Shown here in pieces: positions 49,396 to 57,694 of a stretch of 64,000 bases of DNA. The stretch covers positions 1 to 64,000 of the forward strand of contig NZ_FWXR01000001.1 of NCBI RefSeq assembly GCF_900176465.1, read 5' to 3'. Position 1 is the first letter of the stretch. Every line of letters begins with the position of its first letter. A program made the position numbers and the translations under genes. The notes beneath the pieces are model-generated. The model saw only the letters and a list, made by a program, of their open reading frames with translations, had not been told where the DNA came from and made no database searches. This DNA is from Fulvimarina manganoxydans. Lineage in GTDB: Bacteria; Pseudomonadota; Alphaproteobacteria; Rhizobiales; Rhizobiaceae.

Positions 49396-49730
49396 GCATC
49401 CTCGCTGACCGCCTCCGCACCGTCCGCGAAGCGCGCGACCTGACGCAAGCCGACGTCGCCCGCGCCACGAACCTCGATCTCAGGACCGTGCGGGCATACG
49501 AAGCCGCCGCGAAGACGCCGTCCGCCGGCACTCTCGTCCGCCTCGCGTCCGTCCTGGGCGTCTCTGTCGATTACCTTCTGGGCCTCGTCGACGAGCATTG
49601 CGCGCACGCTTCGGCCGAGCGGTTGGTGCCCGGTTTGTCGAGGCTGGACAGCCGCGATCTGGAGACGGTCGCGGACCTCGTCGGGAGGTTCCTCGCCGCC
49701 GCGGAGAGACGCCGCGATCGAGCCGCCTGA
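49392..49730 (+). CDS. XRE-family transcriptional regulator
   Basis: A 112-residue protein with a complete Cro/C1 helix-turn-helix: LADRLRTVREARDLTQADVA, NLDLRTVRAYEAAAKTPSAG and LVRLASVLGVSVDYLLG. The rest is a short dimerisation-type tail. It may be the prophage's repressor or Cro-like switch, but lacks an S24 peptidase domain. Being inside the early operon suggests feedback control. Confidence 0.75.
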   Translation: MSILADRLRTVREARDLTQADVARATNLDLRTVRAYEAAAKTPSAGTLVRLASVLGVSVDYLLGLVDEHCAHASAERLVPGLSRLDSRDLETVADLVGRFLAAAERRRDRAA

Positions 49731-49821
49731 GAACATAACGATAGAGCCGGGCAGCCGGCCGAACTGTCCAGAAATGTCAGCAACTTAGAAACGCGCAGGA
49801 TCGCGCGAACGGAGAGACTAT

Positions 49822-50544
49822 ATGAAAATGACACCCGATCAGCAGAGCCGGTACACGCCGTTCGCGGCGCGCGTCGTGCTCTTCTTCTTCAAGCATGCCG
49901 ATCCGACACGGAGCCACTTTTTCGCTCCGTGCGTGCGCTCCGACGATCCTCATTCGACGACCTACGACGATGCGCTCGCACTCGGGATGACCTATGACGA
50001 GCGTAGCGGGGACCTCGGCACGAAGGATTTCGAGATCGCCGCCGCGTTCGCCCGGCGCGACGATGTCTTCGTCACCCAAGCGGCGGCGGAGGCTCTCGCC
50101 AAAGCGGGCCATCCAGTCGAATTCGATCTCACGAACGACGAAGGGCTCGAGATCTCGCGGGGAGATCGGGGTCGTATCCGGCGCCTCGCCGTCTCGACCC
50201 AGAAGGCGATCGTCGAACTGCGGACCGCGACCGAGGACGAGATCCGGGCCTGCTATCGCGGCTGTTGGGACCTTTCCGTTCTCGATTTCGACTTGGGGAA
50301 GACCAGGAACGACGAAGGGTTCTCGCCCGCCCACACGTGGATCGGGCATTTCATCACGTCGGTCGCGGGTCACCGCTATCCCAGGACGCTGAAAACGGAC
50401 GCGTGGGCCGTTCGCCTCGGGCGGCACTATCGGAATCAGCTTTCCGAGGATCTCCAGTCCCGGATCCTGAGCAATCGTAAGAAAGACCGCGAGGTCAGGG
50501 AACGCGAACTGGCGGCCGTCGCCCTCGCGGAGGCTGCCGCATGA
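49822..50544 (+). CDS. Hypothetical phage protein
   Basis: A 240-residue protein (MKMTPDQQSRYTPFAARVVL) with GGAGAG upstream. It has aromatic and charged segments (FFFKHADPTRSHFFAPCVRS) and a C-terminal charged helix (ILSNRKKDREVRERELAAVA). ATGA-coupled to the next gene. No family recognised. Confidence 0.6.
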   Translation: MKMTPDQQSRYTPFAARVVLFFFKHADPTRSHFFAPCVRSDDPHSTTYDDALALGMTYDERSGDLGTKDFEIAAAFARRDDVFVTQAAAEALAKAGHPVEFDLTNDEGLEISRGDRGRIRRLAVSTQKAIVELRTATEDEIRACYRGCWDLSVLDFDLGKTRNDEGFSPAHTWIGHFITSVAGHRYPRTLKTDAWAVRLGRHYRNQLSEDLQSRILSNRKKDREVRERELAAVALAEAAA

Positions 50545-50939
50545 CCACGTACCGCTACGACCTCTCCGTCGACGGCCGCGAGCACGTCGTCCTCGACCGC
50601 TCCTCTTGGCGCCTGACCGCGCCCGGCCTGCTGATCGCCAGCACCATGGAGGACGGCCGCCCGGCCGTCACTCTGGAGATCGATCCGGATCATAAGCACG
50701 CCGCCGTCTTCGAGCAGTTCCGCGGCCTGCGCCTGCCGACCGATCTCAGCGACACCAGGTTGCTCGACGGCGTCGTGTCCGTCCTACGCGGGCTTCCGGT
50801 CGCGTGGTGGGATCTTACCGCCCGGATCATCGGCGGCCGCGTGCCCGAGGATCCTGACCGCGAATTCCATCTCGACCTGTGGGCGCGGTGCGCGATCGTC
50901 GACCGCGTCTACCCGACAAGCGACCTACTGGCTGCCTGA
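50541..50939 (+). CDS. Hypothetical phage protein
   Basis: A 132-residue beta-rich protein (MTTYRYDLSVDGREHVVLDR) ending RCAIVDRVYPTSDLLAA. It overlaps the preceding stop by 4 bp. Function unknown. Confidence 0.6.
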   Translation: MTTYRYDLSVDGREHVVLDRSSWRLTAPGLLIASTMEDGRPAVTLEIDPDHKHAAVFEQFRGLRLPTDLSDTRLLDGVVSVLRGLPVAWWDLTARIIGGRVPEDPDREFHLDLWARCAIVDRVYPTSDLLAA

Positions 50940-50974
50940 AAATTCCCTCAACTCCCCAGAACAGGAAGAACACC

Positions 50975-51286
50975 ATGAACGCCTCCATGCACGCACACTA
51001 CGGCAATCGGATCGCTATCTGCGAGACCGCGTCCTCCGGCCGCCTTCGCGCCGTCGTCGTTCCGGCCGAGGACGTAGATCTCATGTCCCAGGTTGCCGAA
51101 GCGCTCGGCCACGGTGTCGAGGAATGCTCGTACTGCGCAGCCGGCGACACCGGACTTGTCCTCTTTGTCATTGCTCATGACTATGCCGGGCCCCTCGGCG
51201 ACGGCTCCGACGAGGAGTTTCGGCAAGCCGCGACCGAATGGCTGATCGCAGGATACGTCCGCCGCGCGAGCGATCGTGCGGCCTGA
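50975..51286 (+). CDS. Hypothetical phage protein
   Basis: A 103-residue protein from the ATG at 50975 with AGGAAG upstream (MNASMHAHYGNRIAICETAS). It contains EECSYCAAGDTGLVLFVIAH and an acidic C-terminal helix. Longer upstream starts fall inside the previous gene. Function unknown. Confidence 0.55.
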   Translation: MNASMHAHYGNRIAICETASSGRLRAVVVPAEDVDLMSQVAEALGHGVEECSYCAAGDTGLVLFVIAHDYAGPLGDGSDEEFRQAATEWLIAGYVRRASDRAA

Positions 51287-51354
51287 CCGGCCTGAATTTT
51301 CTCAAACGCCTGAACTGAAGACCGGCATGCGCCGGCAATCTGAAAGGAAGACCA

Positions 51355-52548
51355 ATGGCAAAGCGCAAACTCATCAGCCTCGATTTCGACGGCGTCCTCC
51401 ACGCTTACACATCGGGCTGGCAGGGCGCCGGCCTCGCGAACGACGCCCCCGTTCCCGGCGCTCTCGATTTCCTCCGCCGCATCGTCGAGGACGACCGCTT
51501 CGACACCGTCATCTCCAGCAGCCGCTGCGACCGCGAAGAGGGGCGCGAGGCAATCCGGACGTTCCTCGATCGGCACCTCGTCGAGGAGTTCGGCGAGGTC
51601 GTCGGGCTGACGGTCTCGGCCGGGATCAGGGTCGGCGACGGCACGAAGCCGCCGGCTTACCTGCATGTCGACGACAGGTGCATGCGGTTCGACGGGACGT
51701 GGCCGTCGCTGGACGAGATCGACGCCTTCAAGCCTTGGAACAAGCGTGACGACATCGTCGCGGCGGCCGCGGCTGCGGGCTGGAAGGCAAGCCCGGCGCC
51801 GCTCCACGCCGTCGTCTGCGGCATTCCGGAGACCACCTCGTCCGACCCGGACCTCGCCGCCCGCGTCCGTGAGGTCCTCGAGCCCTTCGCCGCGGTCGCG
51901 GACTACCATGACGGTCAGATGCTCGATGACGACCACGTGGTCCACGGCGTCAAACCCCACGACGGCGTGCCCACCTATATCCGCCTGCGGGACGTCCGGG
52001 CTGCGCAAGCGCTCCTTCGCGATCTCGCGCAGGAAGACGACGGCCACTCCGACGACCTCGCGGAGATCTCCTCCCGCGTGATTGAGACCGCCACCGCTCA
52101 GACCGTCGCCGACGTCCCTGCCACCCGGCCGATGGCCCTCCACGCCTGCGACTGCGGAAAGCCGTATTTCGCGCCCGAGCCGAGGGAGGCGTGCCCGGAA
52201 TGCGCGGCGGCGGCTTCTGTTAAGAGGCGCTACGCGTTCGGGACGAATGCCGACGGGAGCGGCCTCGAACTCTTCTTCATCGAGAAGCATACGGACGACG
52301 CGTCCGCGAAGAGCGCTGCGCTCTCACTGCTGCAGAACGAGGTCTATCGCGAGGAGGGTCTCCGGTTCTGCGAGATCGAGAGCGACGCGGAGTTCGATCT
52401 CGAGGATGTGCCGGCCGGACTGGACGTTCTCGTCGAGGTCGGCCCGGAGGTGATCGACGGCTCCTACCGTCTGCGACCGAACCAGATCGTGCGCGTCGTC
52501 GCCGTCTTCGAGGAAGACCAGGAGACAAACGCGGAAGCGGCCGCGTAG
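51355..52548 (+). CDS. HAD-like domain fused to zinc-finger-containing C-terminal region
   Basis: A 397-residue protein. The N-terminal 140 residues look HAD-like: ISLDFDGVLHAYTSGWQ with nucleophile-position D10 and D12, TVISSSRCD and YLHVDDRCMRFDG. The middle resembles a peptide-binding or nucleotide-handling unit (HAVVCGIPETTSSDPDLAAR). Residues about 260-285 hold CDCGKPYFAPEPREACPEC, a Cys4 zinc-ribbon-like motif. The C-terminal 100 residues are beta-rich. HAD enzymes act on phosphates; the combination is not familiar to me. Confidence 0.65.
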   Translation: MAKRKLISLDFDGVLHAYTSGWQGAGLANDAPVPGALDFLRRIVEDDRFDTVISSSRCDREEGREAIRTFLDRHLVEEFGEVVGLTVSAGIRVGDGTKPPAYLHVDDRCMRFDGTWPSLDEIDAFKPWNKRDDIVAAAAAAGWKASPAPLHAVVCGIPETTSSDPDLAARVREVLEPFAAVADYHDGQMLDDDHVVHGVKPHDGVPTYIRLRDVRAAQALLRDLAQEDDGHSDDLAEISSRVIETATAQTVADVPATRPMALHACDCGKPYFAPEPREACPECAAAASVKRRYAFGTNADGSGLELFFIEKHTDDASAKSAALSLLQNEVYREEGLRFCEIESDAEFDLEDVPAGLDVLVEVGPEVIDGSYRLRPNQIVRVVAVFEEDQETNAEAAA

Positions 52549-52658
52549 GCGTCGTCTCTTTCTACCGCATCCCGCACTGTGAATGAGCGGGTCGCCGTCG
52601 GCGGCCCGTCCGCAACCGGACCGGCAAGGAAAACGCCGGCAGCGCAAAGGAATTCCCG

Positions 52659-53069
52659 ATGGCGAAAATCGAAAAGCGGCGGCATCTCGCGGTCTTCGGC
52701 GAGGCCTTCTGTCTCATGAAATACCGCGAGCCCGTCGAGGGCGGACGCGTCGAGTGGATCTGGAACTCGCGAGACGGGATCACCCCGTTCTGCGTCCTCG
52801 ACCCGGAGCAGGCCGGCCGCTCCCCCCGCGAAGGCGAGAAGCCGATCCTCTGGCAGCACATAGACTGGAAGGAGGACGTCTGCGTTCCGAACTGGATCCC
52901 GGCGGTCGGGTCACGGGTCTTCGCGAATATTCCCGATTACGATCCACAGAGGGACGGCCCGCATAACGTCGAGACCGTCGTCGTGGACGAGGAGATGCAC
53001 GATCGGTTCCGGCAGCGGGCCGAATGGTTCCCGATCGTGGTCTCGCGCCGAGCCGGGAGGGTCGCATGA
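52659..53069 (+). CDS. Hypothetical phage protein
   Basis: A 136-residue protein (MAKIEKRRHLAVFGEAFCLM) with several Trp and Asp residues (GRVEWIWNSRDGITPFCVLD). It overlaps the next gene by 4 bp. The gap before it (52549-52658) is short and shows no gene. Function unknown. Confidence 0.6.
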   Translation: MAKIEKRRHLAVFGEAFCLMKYREPVEGGRVEWIWNSRDGITPFCVLDPEQAGRSPREGEKPILWQHIDWKEDVCVPNWIPAVGSRVFANIPDYDPQRDGPHNVETVVVDEEMHDRFRQRAEWFPIVVSRRAGRVA

Positions 53070-53566
53070 CCCATCCCTTCAAGAAGCAGGCCTTCCGGCA
53101 TGATAGGGCCTCCGGCGTCATGGGCGACTGCTACCGTACCGCTCTGGCCTGCGTCCTCGGCCTCGACCGGGACGAGATCCCGCATCTTTTCCAAGACAAC
53201 CAGAACTGCGAAGGATTGGAATTCGATGCCCTCTACAACCGCGAACTCGCGAAGCGCGGGCTGACGACCGCGCAGTTCTGTATGGGGACCGACCTCGACC
53301 TCGCGCTCGAATGCATGTCGAAGTGGGTCGAGCCCGACACGTGGTGGATCCTGTCGGCGACGTCCGGCAACGACGAGAATCACGCGTTCGTCTGCCGCGG
53401 CGATGTCGTCGTGTTCGATCCGAGCCAGAACGACGCCGGCATCAAGGGCCCGACCTCGACCGGGCATTACTGGGCGACCGTCGTGACGGTGCGCGGTCCG
53501 GACCTTCCGGCCGACGCCTTCGCCGGCGTCGAGGTCTACCGGCGACGGGAAAGGAGCGCGGCATGA
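53066..53566 (+). CDS. Papain-like (C39-type) cysteine peptidase homologue
   Basis: A 166-residue protein from the ATG at 53066. VMGDCYRTALACVLGLDRDE followed by IPHLF is the catalytic-cysteine region (C22) of small phage proteins related to peptidase C39 and papain-like folds, which typically read GDC-R-A-A--LGL--DE-PH. A histidine at about 106 (NDENHAFV) and an aspartate near 118 (VVFDPS) complete a plausible triad. Substrate unknown; it lies in the early operon, so host takeover is possible. Confidence 0.6.
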   Translation: MTHPFKKQAFRHDRASGVMGDCYRTALACVLGLDRDEIPHLFQDNQNCEGLEFDALYNRELAKRGLTTAQFCMGTDLDLALECMSKWVEPDTWWILSATSGNDENHAFVCRGDVVVFDPSQNDAGIKGPTSTGHYWATVVTVRGPDLPADAFAGVEVYRRRERSAA

Positions 53567-53814
53567 AGACCACCTCAATGTCGATCGCCGAATTTCTCGA
53601 CCTCGACGACGAGGTCGAACGGTTTCTCGCCACCGATCCGGATCATCATGTGATCAAGCGCGGCATGTGCACCCTGACGATGCCTGGCAGCGACGAGCCG
53701 CTCTGGAAGGGCACCGTTCGAAACGTCGTGATCAGCCACGAAGACCCGGATCGCGAGATCCGCAAGGAGAAAGAGGACGGCCTGAAGGTCACGATCTTCA
53801 GGAGGATTTCATGA
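53563..53814 (+). CDS. Hypothetical small phage protein
   Basis: An 83-residue protein (MKTTSMSIAEFLDLDDEVER) with an acidic N-terminal helix and a beta-rich end (DGLKVTIFRRIS). GGAGCG precedes the start, and 4-bp overlaps occur on both sides. Function unknown. Confidence 0.55.
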   Translation: MKTTSMSIAEFLDLDDEVERFLATDPDHHVIKRGMCTLTMPGSDEPLWKGTVRNVVISHEDPDREIRKEKEDGLKVTIFRRIS

Positions 53815-53999
53815 CCGGGCCGCGCGACACCACCGGCCGGCCGTCGCCGACGTTCACCGTCCGGAGCGCTCGCCGTGGCGTGGTCGACTTTCCCACGCTC
53901 GACGAGGCGGTGGCGTCCGCGAGGCGGGCACTGCTGACAGAGATGCTCTGTGGCCGGCCGTCCGAGGTAACGATCTCGACGACGGGGAGGACGGCATGA
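53811..53999 (+). CDS. Hypothetical small phage protein
   Basis: A 62-residue protein (MTGPRDTTGRPSPTFTVRSA) with a helix FPTLDEAVASARRALLTEML. AGGAGG precedes the start. It overlaps both neighbours by 4 bp. Function unknown. Confidence 0.55.
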   Translation: MTGPRDTTGRPSPTFTVRSARRGVVDFPTLDEAVASARRALLTEMLCGRPSEVTISTTGRTA

Positions 54000-54232
54000 C
54001 CGATCGGAACTACCACGAATTCCACATACGCTTCTTCTGCGACTGCGGATGGAGCGTGGCGCCCTGGAAGGGCGACATCTTCTTCAGCCGGCACGAAGTC
54101 TGTCCGAAATGCGGCAGCGACCAAAGCGCATGGAAGAAGAAGGTCGTCCGTTTCGTCTACGTACGCACGGAGGAGCGCGGGTTCCTCGGGATCCCGAAGA
54201 CGCGGACCATCTTCGAGGAGGCGTCGTCATGA
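53996..54232 (+). CDS. Zinc-ribbon protein
   Basis: A 78-residue protein with C15-D-C17 (FFCDCGWS) and C36-P-K-C39 (HEVCPKCGSD), a zinc-ribbon-like pair of knuckles, and a beta-rich C-terminus (KKVVRFVYVRTEERGFLGIP). Such small proteins often bind DNA, RNA or polymerase. ATGA-coupled to both neighbours. Confidence 0.65.
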   Translation: MTDRNYHEFHIRFFCDCGWSVAPWKGDIFFSRHEVCPKCGSDQSAWKKKVVRFVYVRTEERGFLGIPKTRTIFEEASS

Positions 54233-54477
54233 CCTTGCCTCCACTCCGCGCTCACCACCTCGTCCTCGACGTCCAGGCCGACGACGCCGAATCCCTCGCG
54301 CGGTCTCTGGAAACGATCGCTTTCGAGATCCGCACCGGGCGACTGACGATCGGCATGTCCGGCGGCCACGACTCGGGATGGATGCATTCATACGCGGTCG
54401 ACGGAACGCGGACGCATGCCGACTGGGCGAGAGAACTCGATCGGTGGCTCGCGGAACGGAATGTCGAAGACGCCTGA
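54229..54477 (+). CDS. Hypothetical small phage protein, end of early operon
   Basis: An 82-residue protein (MTLPPLRAHHLVLDVQADDA) with LARSLETIAFEIRTGRLTIG and a Trp-containing C-terminal helix (THADWARELDRWLAERNVED). It is the last gene of the plus-strand operon; a terminator follows within 10 bp. Function unknown. Confidence 0.6.
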   Translation: MTLPPLRAHHLVLDVQADDAESLARSLETIAFEIRTGRLTIGMSGGHDSGWMHSYAVDGTRTHADWARELDRWLAERNVEDA

Positions 54478-54483
54478 AGACGA

Positions 54484-54514
54484 AACGGCTCCGCGTGGTG
54501 CGTCCGGAGCCGTT
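54484..54514. terminator. Terminator between early operon and methyltransferase
   Basis: AACGGCTCCG (54484-54493) and CGGAGCCGTT (54505-54514) form a 10-bp stem with an 11-base loop, followed by GCCATTCTTTC. It lies between two convergent genes and can serve both. Confidence 0.75.
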
Positions 54515-54544
54515 GCCATTCTTTCGCTATGCAACCGAAATCGC

Positions 54545-55816
54545 TCAGGTGGATGCACGGTTCGCGCGGGACTCGGTCCTGAAAGCCGTCGGAAGCCCCT
54601 GAGCGCCGCGTCCTTTCCCCGTTCCGGGGTGCGGCGCGTGATCGCCGACCATGTCGTGGTACGCTGCGGGGACATCGGCAAGGCGTTCGGGCGCAGGAAC
54701 AGGAAGCTTCCTCGTCGGCATGAGTCGCAGCGGCGAGCGCGCGGCGTCGCCGAAGATCTGCCTACGGATCTCTCTCGCAAGGATCTCAGCGATTAGGGAC
54801 GGCACCGCGTTGCCGAGCATCTTCTGCATCTCGGTGCGGCCGAACTCCATATGCAGATCGTCCGGGAACGTCTGCAGCCGGCATAACTCCTGGAACGTCA
54901 GTTTCCGGCTGTTCCAGTGAAAGGGGCCGATCGCCGATCCCGGCTGAGCCTGGATCGTCCATGACGGCATCCGCTTCGACAGCTTCAGGAGGAACGACCA
55001 GTACCGGGTCCGCCACCCGAAAAGAGGCATCCCTCCGCCTCGCGGGGTGTGATGCAGATAGTTCTCGCCCTCTGGGATGGTCGGAAGGAGATCACCCCAC
55101 TTGCCGCCGACCTTCAGTCCCGTGAGATCGTTCGGCTCCGGCAGGTCGCCGATCGCGTCCCACGCCGTCATCACCGGCTCGCGCGGCTCGGCGAAGAGGT
55201 CTCCCTTGCCGCCGACGCTCGCATGTGTCGGCTCGGGGAATCGGAACTGCCTGCCGTCGCGCGCACCGACAAGGAACACGCGTTCCCGGATCTGCGGAAC
55301 GCCGTACTCGACGCATTTGATGACGCGCCAGGTGGGCTGGTAATTCGTGCCGACGGCCTCGTTGACCTGTCGGATCCCCTCGAGAAGAAGTTGAAGGCCC
55401 TCGTCCTTTCCTTCGTAGGCGAGACCGCCGACGTTCTCGAGCAGGAACGCCTTGGGGCGCGTGTCCCGCAGGACACGAAGGTATTGCGCCAGCGTCTCCG
55501 CCCGAGGGTCGTCGAGGCGCAGGGTGTCGCCCCGGACCCAGTAGCTGGATTTCGAGAAAGGCTGGCATGGAGGCCCGCCGATAAGCATGTCCGGTTCGCC
55601 CGCCGCCAGACCGGCGTTCGCGAGTATGTCCTCGGACGACATCGTCGCGATATCGCCTTCCATCACGTTCCAGGAAGGGCGATTCGAACGCATCGTCCGG
55701 CAGGCGAAGCGGTCAAGTTCGAGTGCGACGCGGGTCTCGAAACCGGCTTCCTCGAAACCGAAGTCCAATCCGCCGATGCCGCTGAATAGACTGATCGTAC
55801 TGAACACGCCGGACAA
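54545..55816 (-). CDS. DNA cytosine-5 methyltransferase (SacI-type system)
   Basis: A 423-residue protein starting at TTG 55816 with GGAGGGAG just upstream. All m5C motifs are present in order: I LFSGIGGLDFGFEEAGF, IV GGPPCQPFSKSS with the catalytic cysteine, VI FLLENVGG, VIII QIRERVFLVGAR, then the target-recognition region, and X LGNAVPSLIAEILAREI. A 75-residue low-complexity tail follows. It is divergent from a SacI-like endonuclease gene 68 bp away, so it should protect GAGCTC sites if that homology holds. Confidence 0.88.
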   Translation of the reverse strand: MSGVFSTISLFSGIGGLDFGFEEAGFETRVALELDRFACRTMRSNRPSWNVMEGDIATMSSEDILANAGLAAGEPDMLIGGPPCQPFSKSSYWVRGDTLRLDDPRAETLAQYLRVLRDTRPKAFLLENVGGLAYEGKDEGLQLLLEGIRQVNEAVGTNYQPTWRVIKCVEYGVPQIRERVFLVGARDGRQFRFPEPTHASVGGKGDLFAEPREPVMTAWDAIGDLPEPNDLTGLKVGGKWGDLLPTIPEGENYLHHTPRGGGMPLFGWRTRYWSFLLKLSKRMPSWTIQAQPGSAIGPFHWNSRKLTFQELCRLQTFPDDLHMEFGRTEMQKMLGNAVPSLIAEILAREIRRQIFGDAARSPLRLMPTRKLPVPAPERLADVPAAYHDMVGDHAPHPGTGKGRGAQGLPTAFRTESRANRAST

Positions 55817-55884
55817 TCTCCCTCCGGTAGGAATTCCTTAACCATGTCGGAGGAACGTGCCCCTGGACACGGGGGACGATCGAC

Positions 55885-57012
55885 ATGCTACGAATCGACA
55901 AGAAGGTTGCGGAAAGCATTCTTCGCCAACAAGCAGCCCTATCGGAAAACGATCCGGGAGACGAGGGCTGGGTCGACCGTGTCGAGGAGTTATCCAGACT
56001 TTGCGAAGAGGGCGGCGCCCGGACGCACGTCGCCTTCCTCGGGACCGCGCTGCTGGCCAAATCGGTCGATCGGCGCGCCGATCTGAAATGGATCAAGCCG
56101 AAGCTCGCCCAGGAGGGCGAGGCGCCCTTCGCATTCTCCGCCCGTACCCTTTCGGAGCGCGTTCTCGTTCCCGTATCGGCGGACCTCGGTATCCATATCG
56201 GCATGACGTCTCCGCAGCCGCTGAACAATCAGCCGTACTTCAGAATGTCCTACCTCGGCGACGGCACTCCGATCTCCGCGGCCGGCCGCCCCGCGTTCGA
56301 TTACATGCTCGGGCTGATCGACGAACTCGGCAACCTCGACGAGAACGCTTCCCGCAACGCCCTGCGTGCCTTCGTTGGTGTCCGCAGGCGATATCAGCCG
56401 CGATACACGGAGCGAGAGGGCGAACTGGTCTTGACCCCGCGCGTGCTGTCCGAGACGATCGCCACGTTCGTCGGGCGCAGATCGGAAAACGGAAAGCGGG
56501 CTCAAGCGTGCGTGGCCGCGCTGTTCGACGTGGCGTTCGGACCGGAAAACGTCGACTCCGGTCGGATCAACGACCCGTCCCGCGACAAGCCCGGCGACGT
56601 GAGCGTCATGGACGGGGACCGGGCATTCAAGGCGATCGAGGTCAAGGACAAGCCGGTCTCGTTCAACGACGTGCAGATCTTCGGAAAGAAGGTTGTCGAT
56701 ATGGGCCTCGTCGACGCGGCCTACGTCATGGTCGCTCAGCGGCAGGAAGTTCTCGACCTTCCCGCCCTGGAGCGGTGGGCGGATGGCTTCGGATTGTCGC
56801 TACGTCTGTTCTACGACTGGGACGAACTCGTCGAGGAGGCTTTATACTGGTCGAGGTTGCCTGCCCGCGAGGCCGCGAAGGTCGCGGTCGAAAGGATTCG
56901 GATTCGCCTCATCAATGTCGAAGTCGAGCCCGCAAGTCTCGAAGAGTGGTACGACGATCTCGCGGAGCATTCCGCTCCAGAAGAGGCACCCGCCGCTGGC
57001 CCCCGGTTCTGA
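55885..57012 (+). CDS. Type II restriction endonuclease, SacI-like
   Basis: A 375-residue protein. The segment VAFLGTALLAKSVDRRADLK, FSARTLSERVLVPVSADLGI, QPLNNQPYFRMSYLGD and RNALRAFVGVRRRYQPRY matches my knowledge of the SacI restriction endonuclease family. A possible nuclease core reads GDVSVMDGDRAFKAIEVKDK (D..ExK-like). SacI cuts GAGCTC. It is transcribed divergently from a cytosine methyltransferase, forming a complete restriction-modification pair on the prophage. Recognition specificity is inferred from homology only. Confidence 0.8.
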   Translation: MLRIDKKVAESILRQQAALSENDPGDEGWVDRVEELSRLCEEGGARTHVAFLGTALLAKSVDRRADLKWIKPKLAQEGEAPFAFSARTLSERVLVPVSADLGIHIGMTSPQPLNNQPYFRMSYLGDGTPISAAGRPAFDYMLGLIDELGNLDENASRNALRAFVGVRRRYQPRYTEREGELVLTPRVLSETIATFVGRRSENGKRAQACVAALFDVAFGPENVDSGRINDPSRDKPGDVSVMDGDRAFKAIEVKDKPVSFNDVQIFGKKVVDMGLVDAAYVMVAQRQEVLDLPALERWADGFGLSLRLFYDWDELVEEALYWSRLPAREAAKVAVERIRIRLINVEVEPASLEEWYDDLAEHSAPEEAPAAGPRF

Positions 57013-57207
57013 AGGTTTTCCCACACCACGTCTGCCTGGAACTGGGGTGAAATCCTTCCTGCAAGGGGGGAAACCATAAACCATCCGCTCGATGAACGCC
57101 TTGCGCGTTGCCGGCCGCAGGCATAGTCTTCGGATGTCGCGTCCTCGACGTGACCTCTAGATCGAGGGCAGTGCCCCACAAACCGGTTCTTCCGGTTACG
57201 AAGTCGG

Positions 57208-57244
57208 CCCCTCCGCAGGATCCTGCGCGAGGGGCTTTCGTTTA
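57208..57244 (+). terminator. Terminator after the restriction endonuclease
   Basis: GCCCCTC (57208-57214) pairs with GAGGGGC (57230-57236), enclosing an inner GCAGG/CCTGC stem, followed by TTTCGTTT. It is a good rho-independent terminator in the 337-bp gap before the excisionase-like gene. A smaller hairpin AACCGG/CCGGTT lies just upstream. No gene is visible in 57013-57349. Confidence 0.8.
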
Positions 57245-57349
57245 CCTTCTTTCCGCTCTGCCGTTGAATGCCGCGCCGCTCAAGGAATAGAATCAGAATC
57301 AGCGAGGCAAGGGCCGGTTCCGCCGGCATGCCCGTACCGGAGACTCCGC

Positions 57350-57694
57350 ATGACTTATCGCCTGGTCGTCGAGACGATGACGCTCCCCGATCTTTCGAAC
57401 GCGATGCCTGACGAGCCGTTGCGCCTTTCCGAAGCCGTCTGGCTGCCGTCGCTCGGCAGAAGGATTTCAGAGAAGATTTTTCGGACCGCTATCGCGAACG
57501 GTGACCTTCGAGCCGAGAGGCTCGGCCGCACGCTCTACGTGACGCCGGCCGCGATCGCCGAATGGCGCGAGAACGCCGCGGTGACGCCGGCCGAACGTTC
57601 CCGAGCGCCGGAACCTCGACGCGACGACGGCAGGGCGGCCGCGTCCCGAGCGAAGGCGCGTTCGGCTCTCGCCGCTCTGAAGGACGCCCGCTGA
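57350..57694 (+). CDS. Excisionase-like MerR/AlpA-type DNA-binding protein
   Basis: A 114-residue protein. LRLSEAVWLPSLGRRISEKI followed by FRTAIANGDLRAERLGRTLY and VTPAAIAEWREN has the helix, wing and strand order of excisionase/AlpA-type helix-turn-helix proteins. The stop overlaps the integrase ATG by one base (TGATG), so they are made together, as expected for a Xis-Int pair. Confidence 0.7.
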   Translation: MTYRLVVETMTLPDLSNAMPDEPLRLSEAVWLPSLGRRISEKIFRTAIANGDLRAERLGRTLYVTPAAIAEWRENAAVTPAERSRAPEPRRDDGRAAASRAKARSALAALKDAR

